From Cochliopodium minus (Eukaryota; Discosea; Himatismenida; Cochliopodiidae), in assembly GCA_024220525.1 (NCBI GenBank), contig JAMYWO010000070.1:116539-173834 (forward strand): DNA of 57,296 bases. The letters run 5' to 3'. A program made the position numbers and the translations under genes. The stretch's first letter is position 1, and every line of letters starts with the position of its first letter. Below are positions 1-11,430 of this stretch, piece by piece. The notes under the pieces are model-generated. The model was not told where the DNA came from, ran no database searches, and was given only the letters and a program-made list of their open reading frames with translations.

Positions 1-1164
1 AGCAATTTCATTAATGAACTTGATCTCATCTTTTTGGAAAACGATTATGTGAGACAATTGTTTGACTTTCTCTTCAATCAACACATTTTTTTGACAAACT
101 TTTCCTTTCTTCGTTTTCTTTACATTTCCTTCTCTGTCTTTTATTTCCTCTTTTTTGTGAATTGACTCTACAATTTTGATGTCAGGGAGATATTGCCTCA
201 ACTTGGATTCAAAGTTAGATTTGATTTGGCTGCCCAGTTTTGAAGCCCTTAGGTGAACATAAACGACTGATTCCTTAGTTAAATTCTCCGGGTGTACTTG
301 GATCCCTTCTGGAACGAAATATTCGATGAAAAAACCTTTCGTTAGCTCGATTTTGTTCTCGCTATCATGCAGACCAACAATCTCAATTGTGCTGGTCAGT
401 TTTTTAGTTTGAAATTTAGCAATGAAATCGATTTTGGTTTGAGAAATGATCAATAGAGTCTTAGCAGACAAGATTGAAGCTAGAGGAATCTGAACAATAT
501 CAAGGAGGTGTTTTTCCAGCTTCCTATTTATTTCTCCAACAAAGAAAACGTTGTCCCACTTATCTTTCCAAGCACCATTGTCAAAGTTTTTGTGAGAGAG
601 TGTGTAATTTTTCAAAAATTCAAAATCCTTCTTTTCTTTTCTTGTTGGGAGTTCATCATGTTGGAATTCTTCACAAAAGTTTTCCATTGTGAATTTGAAC
701 TTGAAAAAGAAGTCTCCTTCGTACCTAGTTTTCATTATTCCTTCTTCATTCAGAAAACATTCGAATCCAACATTGTATTGGCTCTGTTTTGTGTATTCAG
801 ATATTGAGAGAATTGTCAAATTGGTGTGAGAGAGAATTAATTTAGAAGTTTCAGGTATTATTTTCTTGAAAATAATCATATTATCGATGTTGTTACTGAA
901 ACTTTCTATCTCCAATCCACAATCAAAATGATAGAATATTTTATTATTATTAAAGAGAATTTCTTGTGTTGAAATATCATATTGTTTGTTCGTAGCTTTC
1001 AACATTGTACTGAAAGATGAAGTTGTTATGGTTCGAACAGATTGAAATTGCTGGATGAAAAGCTGGAGGACAGTTTTGTCATTGATAAAATCAATATCCA
1101 GAAGTATCTTGGCAAAAAATTCTGATTCCCATGTTCTCGTTCGTTTCGCTCTTGCTTTCGACAT
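1..1164 (-). CDS. Unrecognised protein, C terminus outside window
   Basis: A single open reverse-strand frame runs from an ATG at 1164 down to the window edge, at least 388 codons with no stop and no need for introns. The protein begins MSKARAKRTRTWESEFF, a basic start. The first 300 residues alternate hydrophobic and charged positions, as in a folded domain rather than a low-complexity one. I see no signal peptide or membrane segment. The last part visible is strongly charged (for example KKEEIKDREGNVKKTKKGK). I do not recognise a family and assign no function. The start lies 65 bp from the stop of the next gene on the same strand, and an in-frame TAG about 15 bp upstream of the ATG supports that start. 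Forward-strand frames in this stretch are shorter and mirror it. Confidence 0.7.
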   Translation of the reverse strand, partial: MSKARAKRTRTWESEFFAKILLDIDFINDKTVLQLFIQQFQSVRTITTSSFSTMLKATNKQYDISTQEILFNNNKIFYHFDCGLEIESFSNNIDNMIIFKKIIPETSKLILSHTNLTILSISEYTKQSQYNVGFECFLNEEGIMKTRYEGDFFFKFKFTMENFCEEFQHDELPTRKEKKDFEFLKNYTLSHKNFDNGAWKDKWDNVFFVGEINRKLEKHLLDIVQIPLASILSAKTLLIISQTKIDFIAKFQTKKLTSTIEIVGLHDSENKIELTKGFFIEYFVPEGIQVHPENLTKESVVYVHLRASKLGSQIKSNFESKLRQYLPDIKIVESIHKKEEIKDREGNVKKTKKGKVCQKNVLIEEKVKQLSHIIVFQKDEIKFINEIA

Positions 1165-1229
1165 TAAAAGATACCCACTCTATTTTGTTTTGTTTTATAA
1201 AAAATAAAAATAAAATGAAATCAAAAAAA

Positions 1230-2598
1230 TCAAAAAAAAATTACGATTTCTGGGAAATTTTTTTTGAAGATTCTCATAATTTGATCCTTTTTGTTCTCAC
1301 TGATTGCTACCGTAGAAAGATCTTTGATTACACTATTTTGTCTCTCTTTTTTCTTTTTCTGTTCCAGTTTTCGAAACTCTATAACTTTCATTATTTTATT
1401 TTTCTCCAAAGAAAATGTTTCAAATATCTTCTCTATGTGTTCAACCACAATTGGAGTAGAGGAGAGAAGTGCTTCACAAAATAAGTTTACGTCATTTTTG
1501 AAGATCAAACTGATTAACGAAAGAAAAAAAGTGTTATATTTTGTTTTTAAGTGAATAACTTCGTTTGGAAATTTGGAACCAGCAGCCCCGACAAAATTAA
1601 AAACCTTGATCTTGAAAAAAATTTTGAATACTTTTTTAAAATTTAAATTTGAATTTACCAATTTCTCTTTTGTCTCATCATCGAACTTTAAATTCTTAAT
1701 CATTTCGTGGGGAAATTTTAATTTCTTTTTCTTTTTCTTTTTTGGAAACTCTTCTGTATTTGGTTCGATGCTTGGGCGCTTGGTGTTTGGGGTGTTGCTT
1801 GTGATCGTGTTGGTATTTGGGCTGTTGCTGGTGCTCGTGTTTATTGGAATTGTGTTCGTTGATGTTTGGTTATTGAAACTGAGACCGCTAAGAGTGAAAT
1901 TGTCGTCAAGATTATTTGCAATGAATGAAGTGCTCGGAGAAAAGTTAGACAGGAATAACTCTAGGGACGTCTCAAGTTGTTCGTCAAGAGAATTCTTTTC
2001 GCGGTTGATAGAGTTTTCAGATGGTGTTAAACAAGAAGGTAGCTTATCTTGACTCTCGTCTGACATTTCATCATGTTCTTTAAATCCCAAATCAGGACCT
2101 TCGTCTGTGCTTTCATTTCTTCTTTGTGTTAACTCTAAGAACTCTTTTTGAATTTCCATTTCATATTCAACTTCTTCATGATAGGTTTCCTCTATTGCCA
2201 CAAAAAGAGATATTAAATCTTTGTTAGTCACTTTCAAGCTGCCTAAAAAAAAATTTTTTTATTAAATTTGGTTTTTAAAAAGATTGTTTACCATTACTTG
2301 GTGTAATTTCCTTTGGAGATTCAACTTCTCCAAATTTTGAATAAATATGATCTAATTCATTTTTGAAATGATACACGAATGTATTGACTTTGATTGGAAA
2401 TTCGTGTGGAAACTTATCAAACAAAGTTTGGGTTATTGATGATGTATTTGGTTGTGTATTTTGGCCTGGTTGATACAACTGTCCCATCAAAACAGTTATT
2501 TTCTCAGAAAACAAGAATTTGTAAAATCCCTCTTTTGTTTCTTTGTGAGTTCTTCTATTAAACAAAAATATTAGTTCCTGAAAAATTAAAATTTTCAT
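1230..2598 (-). CDS. Unrecognised Ser/Asn-rich protein with poly-lysine stretch
   Basis: Two exons, 2598-2292 and 2242-1230, joined across a 49-nt GT-AG intron, give 1320 nt or 439 residues. The join makes a continuous ITPSNGSLKVTN. The middle (about residues 150-260) is rich in Ser, Thr, Asn and acidic residues and looks disordered. It is followed by seven lysines (FPKKKKKKKLKF), a possible nuclear localisation signal, and then a 170-residue more ordered C terminus. The ATG at 2598 is doubtful: directly after it comes TTTTTCAG, a good splice acceptor, so translation may begin in an unseen upstream exon and enter at 2577. The 121-bp tandem repeats lie immediately upstream. I cannot assign a function. 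Confidence 0.6.
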
Positions 2599-2604
2599 AT
2601 TTCA

Positions 2605-2952
2605 TTTTCTATTTCTCCAAGTAAATATCAAATAAGCTTAATATTTACCCAAGAAAATTTAATTCAATTTGAAAAGGGCATTAAATCCCCCTCATCAAGT
2701 TGACAGAAAATATATTTTTATTTTTATTTTCTATTTCTCAAAGTAAATATCAAATAAGCTTAATATTTACCCAAGAAAATTTAATTCAATTTGAAAAGGG
2801 CATTAAATCCCCCTCATCAAATTGACAGAAAATATATTATTTTTCAATTTCTATTTCTCAAAGTAAATACCAAATAAGCTTAACATTTACCCAAGAAAAT
2901 TTAATTCAATTTGAAAAGAACATTAAATCCTCCTCATCAAATTGAAAGAAAT
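2605..2952. repeat. Three-copy tandem repeat, unit about 121 bp
   Basis: A unit starting CTATTTCTC recurs at 2609, 2731 and 2851, so the period is 120-122 bp. Each copy contains AAGCTTAATATTTACCC or a close variant, then TTAATTCAATTTGAAAAG and CCTCATCAA. The first two copies are nearly identical; the third differs at several positions. The array carries no long frame on either strand. It sits directly upstream of the gene ending at 1230, so it is either promoter or intron material of that gene. Confidence 0.9.
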
Positions 2953-3048
2953 TCTAGCTTTAAAAATTTTTGTACTGCAGATGAGCTATAAGAGAGCTAC
3001 TCCACAAATGACAAAATTTATTTTTGGACAAAAAGAAACAAAATAATT

Positions 3049-3388
3049 TTACATTTTTTTCCTTGGCTTCGCTTTTATACCATTTTCTTTGTATATGTAC
3101 TTAAGCTCTTGTGAAAACACTTCTCCAAAACTGTTACTTTGACCAAAATAGGTGTTATATCTCTTTATAAATTGTTTCTCCACTGTTTGGAATGAGTCTT
3201 TGTTGTTGGAAGTAAGTTCTCCTATTTCTTTGCTAATGGAGCGTTTTAACAAGTTGAAAAAAAATGAATTCCTTTAAATAAAATGTTTCAAAACTATTAA
3301 CAAAAATTTGTTTGTAAAAAAACTAACTTAAAACACTTGTCGCAAAACTTGGTTTTTATCTCTCCACAAAAGCAGAAATCTTTGTAGT
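3049..3388 (-). CDS. Small Cys-rich gene piece, possibly partial
   Basis: A reverse-strand exon at 3270-3049 ends in KPRKKM and a stop. It joins across a GTTAGT...AAAG intron to an upstream piece near 3388-3330 that encodes FCFCGEIKTKFCDKCF. The spacing C-x-C-x7-C-x2-C could bind zinc. No ATG opens the upstream piece: an in-frame TAA lies just before it, preceded by an acceptor-like run, so a further 5' exon is implied but not found. The C-terminal half weakly resembles part of the gene at 1230-2598 (NTYF...ELKYIY against NTFV...ELDHIY). It may be a paralogue or a remnant. Function unknown. Confidence 0.35.
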
Positions 3389-3407
3389 TTTCTTTAAAAA
3401 ATTGTTA

Positions 3408-4610
3408 AGAGGGAATTTTGAGGGATTATTTTTGAGAGGATAATTTTAAATTCCTCAAAATTATATCTTTTATTATTTTTGTTCAGATAAATAAATTTCA
3501 GAGAATAAAATGTATTTATTTTTTTATATATCTTTTTATGAATTTATACAATCAAAATATAGTATGTTCAAATTTATTTATCATTTTGTTGAAAATTTAT
3601 TTTTTATATATTTTGATGTTAAAAATTATTTTCTATGTGCATTGCATATAAGCTGGAATTTGGATACATAATATTTATCCTTTTAATTTACCTTCCATAA
3701 TTTTATAATTCTCCATTTATTTTTTAAATCCAAATTTTCACTATTTGTCTCCAATGAGATGATAAATGATTTCCAATGAGTTGATAAATAAATGAGAAGT
3801 TTTCTTTGAGAAACAACCAAGAGGCAATTTTTTTTAAATATTTTATAACAAAAATGGACAAAAATTTTTAAACTACAACCTCTTCCTCTGGATGATTCAC
3901 TTTACAATTTTTAAAAATTTCAGAATTAGAAATAACAAGACCAATAAACACGAGTTGTCATAATTGATAAACCCTTTTAAAAATAATAAATATTTTTGAA
4001 AAACAAAAAAAATTTCTTCTTTATTTTATTTTAGTTAAACATATAGTTTTTGATAGAACAAATTCACTGACAGTTTTTGTTAGTGTTCTGTGAGAATAAT
4101 TCTCCTGTTTACAAGAAAGTTGTTAAAAAAGATAACGATGTAAAAATTGAAGAAAAAAAAGGGTTTTGATGATTGATAAAATCAAATTTTTCATTGTTTC
4201 TATTGAAAATAAAAAAAAAACTGTTTTCTCTTAAATGTAAACAAAATTTTTACTATATGTTTGGCTCGCTATTTCATCTAGAATCACTGTTCTTTCTTTT
4301 TTGAAAAGAATTAAAGAGAACAAATTCATCTTGAAGATAAAAATTTTTTAAATGATGAGAATTTTTCTGGTCCGTGTTGTTGACAAAATCATGAAAGACC
4401 AACAAGAATCTGATTTAAAAAATTTAAATTTTAATTTTTTTCATTCACAAATAATTAAGTTTCCTTCAAAGATGTTTTAATGTTCACTTTCCAGTGATTT
4501 AAACTTTTTTTTCTTCTTCTCCTATTTTTCTCTATAATTTTAATTAAAAGAAAATGAAAACTTTGAGAAATGTAAACAGTGGGAGAAAATACTTTTAAAA
4601 TCTTTTAATT
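3408..4610. other. Intergenic AT-rich spacer, no gene seen
   Basis: About 1.2 kb of AT-rich sequence with short A and T runs and stops in all frames. I see no RNA gene, array or conserved frame. It holds the promoter side of the RasGEF gene and any missing 5' exon of that gene or of the small Cys-rich gene. Confidence 0.6.
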
Positions 4611-7600
4611 TTGATTCAAATCTTTAACTTTAAAGAGGATTCAACATTATCTTTGAATATTTATGCACCAAGAGAAGATAGAGGAATAATAATGTCTTTC
4701 TCTAAATATTCCACTATAGAAGATGTAATCAATCACATTTGTATAAAAATGCCATTTTTGAAAGAAAAAGATCAAAAATCAATCAATTTATATTGGCACA
4801 GAGGTAAAGAAGGGGAAGAGGGAGATAATGGATTATGGTTGATCAAAGAATCATTCCTTTCTTCCTACAATCTTAATGATAAAGATGTCCTAGAAATATG
4901 GAAATATCAAACCAAACAAATGTTCATAAGAGTATTCATTGAAGAAATCAATACCGTAAAATGTTTCAAAGTATTTGGTATGAAAATAAATCTTCCCAAA
5001 AACAATAACCTTCACTTTTATATACATACAAATATAATTCAATTGGAAGGATGATAAAATTTATATAAAAGATAAAATGAAAATTTGTTTGTAAATTACT
5101 GATCCAAAATGATTTGGATTGATCAATCTCTTTTAATGTTCCAAAATTTTTTATAATTTTTTCTTTTTTTGTTTTAATCAGATACCTCAATGGTATGGAA
5201 CATAATCTATGGAATAATATCAGGCATCCCAGAATGCTCCTCAATGTCAGTAAATACACATGCGATCTATCTCAAAACGCCCGAGAAGGAGACGCTCTTC
5301 GAAGATGATAAGCCAATCTTATCCTACAGCATCACGCCACAATCAGATCTCATCTTCAAGAAGCGTGCGAATGATGATATAAAGACCCTCACCAACTCAA
5401 TAGAGATAATAAACAGCGATATCACCATCAATGTGACACGTGATGTATATCCCAAGGTACATCAAAAATTCACCTTACATAATACCACCTCCATCTCTTC
5501 GATGATCATCAAATTGAGGAAGCATTTCGATATCTCCTCCTGGGATTACGGTCTGTGGCTCACCAAGCAGAAGATAGATTCTCCCACTGAAGATAAATTC
5601 TCCTTGAAGATATCAATCAGAAGATGATGAGGAAGATCAAGGCGAATGGCTGGTAACAATAATTTTTTTAAAAAAAAATAAAGAAGAGAAAAGCTCATCC
5701 TTAAAAATCTTAAACTTTTTTTTTAAAAGGTCAGATATAAAACCTTCAAGATTACACTTTTGTAGTGATAAAATAAAAAATCATCAATCTTATTTAATAA
5801 TTTTTTTACTTTTTATTTTTTTATTTTTTTATTTTTTTATTTTTTTATTTTTTTTTTAATTTAAACAATTTTTAAAATTTTTTAGCATTCTTTGGAATTC
5901 AAAATACAGTTTAAATGTTTCAAAGTGATAATGCCCAATTCAGATTCACTTGCTTATTCAATGATGCCACATTAGTGATAGAACTTATTCCATCATCAGC
6001 TACAATTTCCCTGAGATCATGACCATCGGAAATGATTTCACCTTATTATATGAATGGTAACGATTTACAGAATTGGACACCAGTAGAACTCTTTACTTTA
6101 TCCTGAAGGTAAACAAAAAAATTGTTTTTCAATATTATTGATAAAAAATAAAATAATTTTATACTCTATTTTTTAAAAAAAAAATAGTTTATTATTGAAT
6201 TAAAGTTAAAAATTTTATCTAAATTACATAATTTATAAATTTATTTAATTAAATAAAAATAATTATTTTATTCTTCAAATAAAATTATCAGACTTCAAAA
6301 TCATCAAAAGCAATATTTTTATTAAACATAAATAAAATATTTTTTTTTAAAAAAATTGTGCAGGAGAATTAAAGTTACAACGTAAATTAAGAGGACTGAA
6401 AGTGATTATTTTCGAAAGACATTTCGGGGGTTACTACGTGGCTCACAACGAACCCTTCCCTTTGGCAGATTCATCATAGCCTGTTTTGAAGAACTTGAAC
6501 CTTTGACAGCATTGATATTTCCCACATGTCGTTTCAGAAGCCTGGGGAGGAAGAAACTTATTTGGCTACTTCTCACTAGTCAGAACACCCTTACGAAACC
6601 AACTCATCATGATCAAAGTAGATGTTCCTTGTAGATTTTTTTTTTTTTTTAGTTATTTTTTTAATATTAAATTTATTATCTTAAAATCATTTTTTTATTC
6701 ATTTTCTAATTTTATTTTTTGTTTGTTTTTATTCATTTTTAAAATTATTTTACTTTTCACATTTTTTTATTTTTATTTTTTTGTATTTTTTTCCTTTGTT
6801 TTCATTTTTTTTAATTTTACAAATCATTTATGTTTATTTTGTTTCTTTTATTTTCATCGAAAATTTTGAATGATTTTATTTTATTTTTATTTTATTTTTG
6901 TAAACATCTTAATTCGTTTTGAATTAATTTTATCAAAAAAAGACAACAGAGTTAGAAACAAGTACAGATATGGGAGGATAGAAGATGAACATCTGGGAGG
7001 AAAACCCAACGACGAGAAATACATCAGAGAGATGAAAGAAGGCGAAAACGATTTTTGCATTTATCGAATGTGGTACTCTTAACAAACTTGTCGAAAGATT
7101 GACAAACCTCAGGGCATAAAGCATGTAATAAAATATAAACTCTGTTTTTTTAAATATTTGTTTTATTTTGTTTTATTTTTATTTTTATTTTTATTTTTTG
7201 TTTTTTCATTTATTATTTTATTAAATACATTTTGTTTTGTACTTTATTTTATTTTTTATTATTTTATTTTTCAAAGATTTATTTAAAAAAATTAATTCGT
7301 AATTTATATTTATTAGATTTATTCATTATTTATTTTTGAATTAACATTTAATGTTATTTTTATCTTTATATTATTTTTCATTTTATTTTTTATTTAAAGA
7401 TTATTAAATTTTTCTTTCAATTTTAAATTTTTCTAATCCTTTTTTTATTTAAAAAAGATTTTTTTATTTTTATTATTTAATTTAAAAAAGATGTGGAATA
7501 TCTCCTGCTTTTTGTGTTACTTATGATCCTTCACCACTGCGAAAAGTCCTCACCAAAATCATTCAAAGATACAACGTCCCCACCAACAAAAATTTCACTA

Positions 7601-9639
7601 AAGAAGGTAAACAAAAATAAAAACAAATAAAAAAATAAAATATAAAACAAAAAAATAAAAATGAAAATGAAAATAAAAAAATAAAAATGAATAAAATAAA
7701 AATGAAAAATATTAAACGAAAACAGAAAAATAAATGAAAAAAATAAAAAAATAAAAATAAAAATAAAAATAAAAAAAATAAAAAAATGAAAATCATAAAT
7801 TAAATTAATTTTTTAAAAATAGAAGTCAACTCAATCAAGAGCTGTTGCGAACAAATTTTTGCTTCATCGCAAACAAATACTATTCAGGTTGACCACAGAG
7901 TTCGAGAAGAGATTGACCGATTTATTGATAACAATTTGTCTGATGAACCCATGGCCAAAAACTTAGAATGGTTGTTTGAACAGAGTAAAACATTAAAATA
8001 AATTTATTCTTACATTTTATAAGATTTTATTTTAAATACAAATCTTTTTGTTTTATTTTTTCTTAACATTTCATTATTTTTAATTTTTAATATTACTTAA
8101 AATGTTTATTTCAAACCAAAATTTTCATTTCTTAATATTTATTTTATGATTTTAATTTTTTCTTTTTTGATTTTTTTGAATTTTATCATATTTATTAATT
8201 ATATTTCTTCTTATAATTTTAATTAATTGTTTTTTTATTTTATTTTTTAAACTTTTCATTTTTTTATTTTTCGTTATTTTTATTATTTTGTTTTATATTT
8301 TTTAAATTTCAATTTTCATGATTTATATTTTTACTTTATCATTTTTTTCTTCATTTTTTTTTTTTTATCTAATCATTTTTGTTCATAAAAAAAGACGACA
8401 AATGTGAGATCAGGAATGGCAAACACAAAAGCAGTTTCTTTTGAAAAACAATAGAAGGGGCACCTGCACCCAAACTGAAAAAGAACGTGATCATCAAACT
8501 TTGTGGGACGTCGACGACGAAGAAATTCTTAACGTCAGCTCTCCTCTGTGCCATGAGTTTATTTCAAAATAAGGCCTCAAGAATTATTAGATCAAAGCTG
8601 GGTTCAAATTTTTTGAATTTTTTATTTATTTTTTTAATTTTTTTTTTATTTTTATTTATTTTATTTTTATTTTTATTATTTATTTTTATTATTTTATTTT
8701 TTTTTATTTTTTTATTTTATTTTTTTATTTTTTTATTTATTTTTTTATTTTTATTTTTATTTTTATTTTTATTTTTTTATTTTTATTTTTTTTTATTTTT
8801 TTTATTTTTGTTTTTATAATTTTTTTATAATTTTTTTACTCTTAAATTTATTAATTTCAACATTTTTTTTTATTAGTCAAGACCCAAGTCTAAATATAAA
8901 GCCAAGAATGTGATCAAGATGATCGATCACTTCAACTTGATTGTTAATTGGGTTTTCCATTGTGGAATGCAGCAAACTTAAAGAAAGAGTGAAAAGGATG
9001 GATAAAATAATCAAAATTGCACAAGTAGAAATTATTTTTTATTTATTTATTTATTAAATTTATTTTTTAAAATTTTTGATTTTCATTTTTTTATTTTTTA
9101 TTTTTTTAATTATTTATTTTTTTATATTTTTATTTATTTTTTAAATTTATATATTTTTAATTTAGCATCTTTACCAACTGAACAATTTCTCTACGCTCAT
9201 GGCCTTTCTCGGAGGACTCAACAACGCATCCATCCTGAGATTAAGACACACCAAATCATCACTCACAAGAAGAAGCACAGAAATCCTCGAGAACCTCATG
9301 TCCATCATGTCTCCGGAAAAGTCCTACTCCAACTACAGAAATTGCTTGAGAAATGTAACTCCGCCCGTTGTTCCTTATATCGGAACTTTTCTTTCTGATT
9401 TGACTATGTTGGATGAGAATCCTAATGAGATTGATGGTCTTATCAATTTTGATAAGAGGAGACACATTTTCAAGTCTATCAGGACCCTCGAGCTTTTCCA
9501 GAACACCAACTACTTGTTGGAGGAAGTCCCTTTGCTCCATTCTTTCATCATTCAGTTGCAGATCAAGAAGGAGAATGATCTTTATCAACAGTCCAATGTC
9601 ATAGAGCCAAAAGGTGTTGAGAAAGTCGATTTAAATTGA
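4611..9639 (+). CDS. RasGEF with talin-head-like ubiquitin-fold repeats; frame disrupted
   Basis: Guanine-nucleotide exchange factor for a Ras-family GTPase. N-terminal ubiquitin-fold segments resemble talin F0/F1, with DNGLWL near 4825 and DYGLWL near 5545; an intron at about 4980-5180 joins KCFKVF to DTSMVWNIIYG. A Ras exchanger N-terminal (REM) domain follows: FIECGTLNKLVERLT at about 7051, then a block ending IIQRYNVP at 7490-7608, then 7822-7990. The CDC25 catalytic domain follows: PQELLDQSW near 8570, NVIKMIDHFNLIVNWV near 8910, LNNFSTLMAFLGGLN near 9175, and an intact last exon to 9639 with YSNYR and LINFDKRR. Between these blocks the frame changes at least eight times, usually by one base and often at homopolymers. 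Either the assembly has indel errors here or the gene is a recent pseudogene. No clear start ATG is visible; 4692 is an in-frame candidate, but it lies inside the first fold. Confidence 0.75.
7620..7795. repeat. AAAAAT/AAATAAAA microsatellite in RasGEF intron
   Basis: An intron between two REM exons consists almost wholly of A-rich runs with single T, G or C interruptions. Any translated frame here is low-complexity Phe/Leu/Ile and is not a gene. Confidence 0.8.
8600..8830. repeat. TTTTTA microsatellite in RasGEF intron
   Basis: More than 200 bp of (T)n A repeats fill the intron between the exon encoding PQELLDQSW and the exon starting near 8880. The frame that runs through it is low-complexity Phe/Leu and is rejected as coding. 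Confidence 0.85.
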
Positions 9640-9719
9640 TTTTTAGGTTTGTTCTGATTGGGAATTAAAAAATTTTTTGGCCTGTATTTTTGAATTTAAT
9701 TTAAATTTAATTTTTTATT

Positions 9720-11430
9720 TCAAAATAATGAAATTAATTTGATGATATGAATTATCAAAACTTTTGGAAATTTTAAATTCTTGTTTGAGTTATTGTATCT
9801 TTTCCAAAAAAGTAAAAAAGAAAGAACCAAATTTCTGAAAGGAGAAGGAAAGTAAATGTGATTCTCAGTTGACCAATCCATCATAATAGATCCACAAAAA
9901 ATAGCCAAATCAGTTTTTTTGAGATCAATCAAGGTAGTATGAGAGATACAATTTTCAGAGGAATCGGCAGTATGTAATGAACCATCTTTTTCTATAATAT
10001 AAAACTTATCATAACAACAAAATATTTGTTTGATATCTTCCGGTTTTGTGCTATTTATCTTGAAGACATGAGAATTATTGTTGTTAATATTGTTTGAAAT
10101 GTGGTAGATTCCATTATCTGCAGATGCAACAGTTGACCATCCCATACATCCGACATTATGAAAATATTTAATTCCAAATTCACTTGGAATTTTGTATTTT
10201 CCTATTTTTATGTTTGGTGTTTCGTACCAACCCTTTTAAAGAAAAAATTAATAAAAGACGACATTATCGAATTCTAAATTTTTATTTCAAGCTTACAACT
10301 TGCCCACCCCAGCCATAAAGCCTTTTAAAAATTTCATTTTTATTATCAAAAAATAAATTAAATCTATTTCTTACTGTCCTATTAAATTTTAATTTTTGTT
10401 TAGAAATAAATCAATAAAAATCAACAATTTTGTATCCCAAAAAAAATAAAAAAGTATCTAAAATTAATTATTACCATTCAAAGTAACCTATTTAAAACAA
10501 TAAATTATCATTTTTAGATTATTGTGATAAGAAGAAAAGTATTTTACAGCAGAAGTATGGTTAGATCCACAAGCAATCGATTTAAATCGAACTGGACAAT
10601 CGATAACTGAAAAAATGTTTGGAATATTATTCCCTCCTCCTTTTGTTACAAAAAAAGACCCAATTAAAAGAAAATTATTAAAAAAGCAAAAATTGTTTAA
10701 AAAAAAAAGGATAAAGAAGATCAATCAAAATTGTTTTATCTGAAGAATACAAATTTACCATTTATTTGTCCATATCTTATCACTTTTCCGTTTGATAAGA
10801 GGAACATACAAAAGTAAAATCCGCAAGCCATTCCAACCACTTTATATTTTTCTTTTCCACATAAATCCTTCGGAATTTGCAACTCTTCCATCGAGTTTGA
10901 TCTAATTTTAATTGTTTTTAAAGAATTATTCATTTATTCAGAAAAAAAAAAAAGATTAAAATTATAATTTCTTACATTAGTGAATTAACTGAATAAGTTG
11001 GATCAATTCCATACACTTTTCCATTTTCCAACAACTATATTGTATTTTAAACAATTAAAAATTAATGAATCAATGAATGAATAGGAAAAGAATAATAGGA
11101 AAGAGGTTTATAAATTTGAGAGATTTTTTTTTTGTTCAAATAAAGGATTTGAATTACAAATAATTTATGAGCTCCTCCACATGCCATTGAAACGACCTCA
11201 TTTCCAAATTTATATTCAGTTTTTTTTTCTCCATAATAATACCCAACACATTTTCTATCTTGATTCAATGATACAAATGAAGAATTATTTTGGCCAATTT
11301 GAAAAATATTTTCGTTATTTATAGAGAAGGGAGTTTTATCTTCATGTTTGATCCATCCTTTTTCCGTTTTATAAATAAGATTATATCCTAGTGTGCTGAA
11401 GATAGGTGGATATCCTTTTTCAAAATACAT
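9720..11430 (-). CDS. RCC1-repeat (beta-propeller) protein
   Basis: An RCC1-like propeller protein spread over about six exons. I chose the ATG at 11430 (MYFEKGYPPIFST); the frame extends upstream to 11640 but without a methionine, and that part looks non-coding. Blade signatures in order: EVVSMACGGAHKLF spliced to LLENGKVYGI; YKVVGMACGFYFC with LLSNGKVIRYG; FKSIACGSNHTSAV; RLYGWGGQ; and a last exon with GCMGWSTVASADNGIYHI. Spacing of G-x-x-H/Y and NGKV elements matches RCC1 blades, but several lack the usual His and Gly, so it is divergent. No signal peptide, membrane segment or BTB domain is seen. RCC1 propellers act as GTPase exchange factors or as scaffolds; which applies here cannot be told. 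The gene ends 80 bp from the convergent RasGEF stop. Confidence 0.75.

Noticed and set aside
474-1554. Several forward frames of 72-117 residues at the left edge
   Set aside because: They lie opposite the long reverse frames at 1-1164 and 1230-2242, which are far longer and of normal composition.
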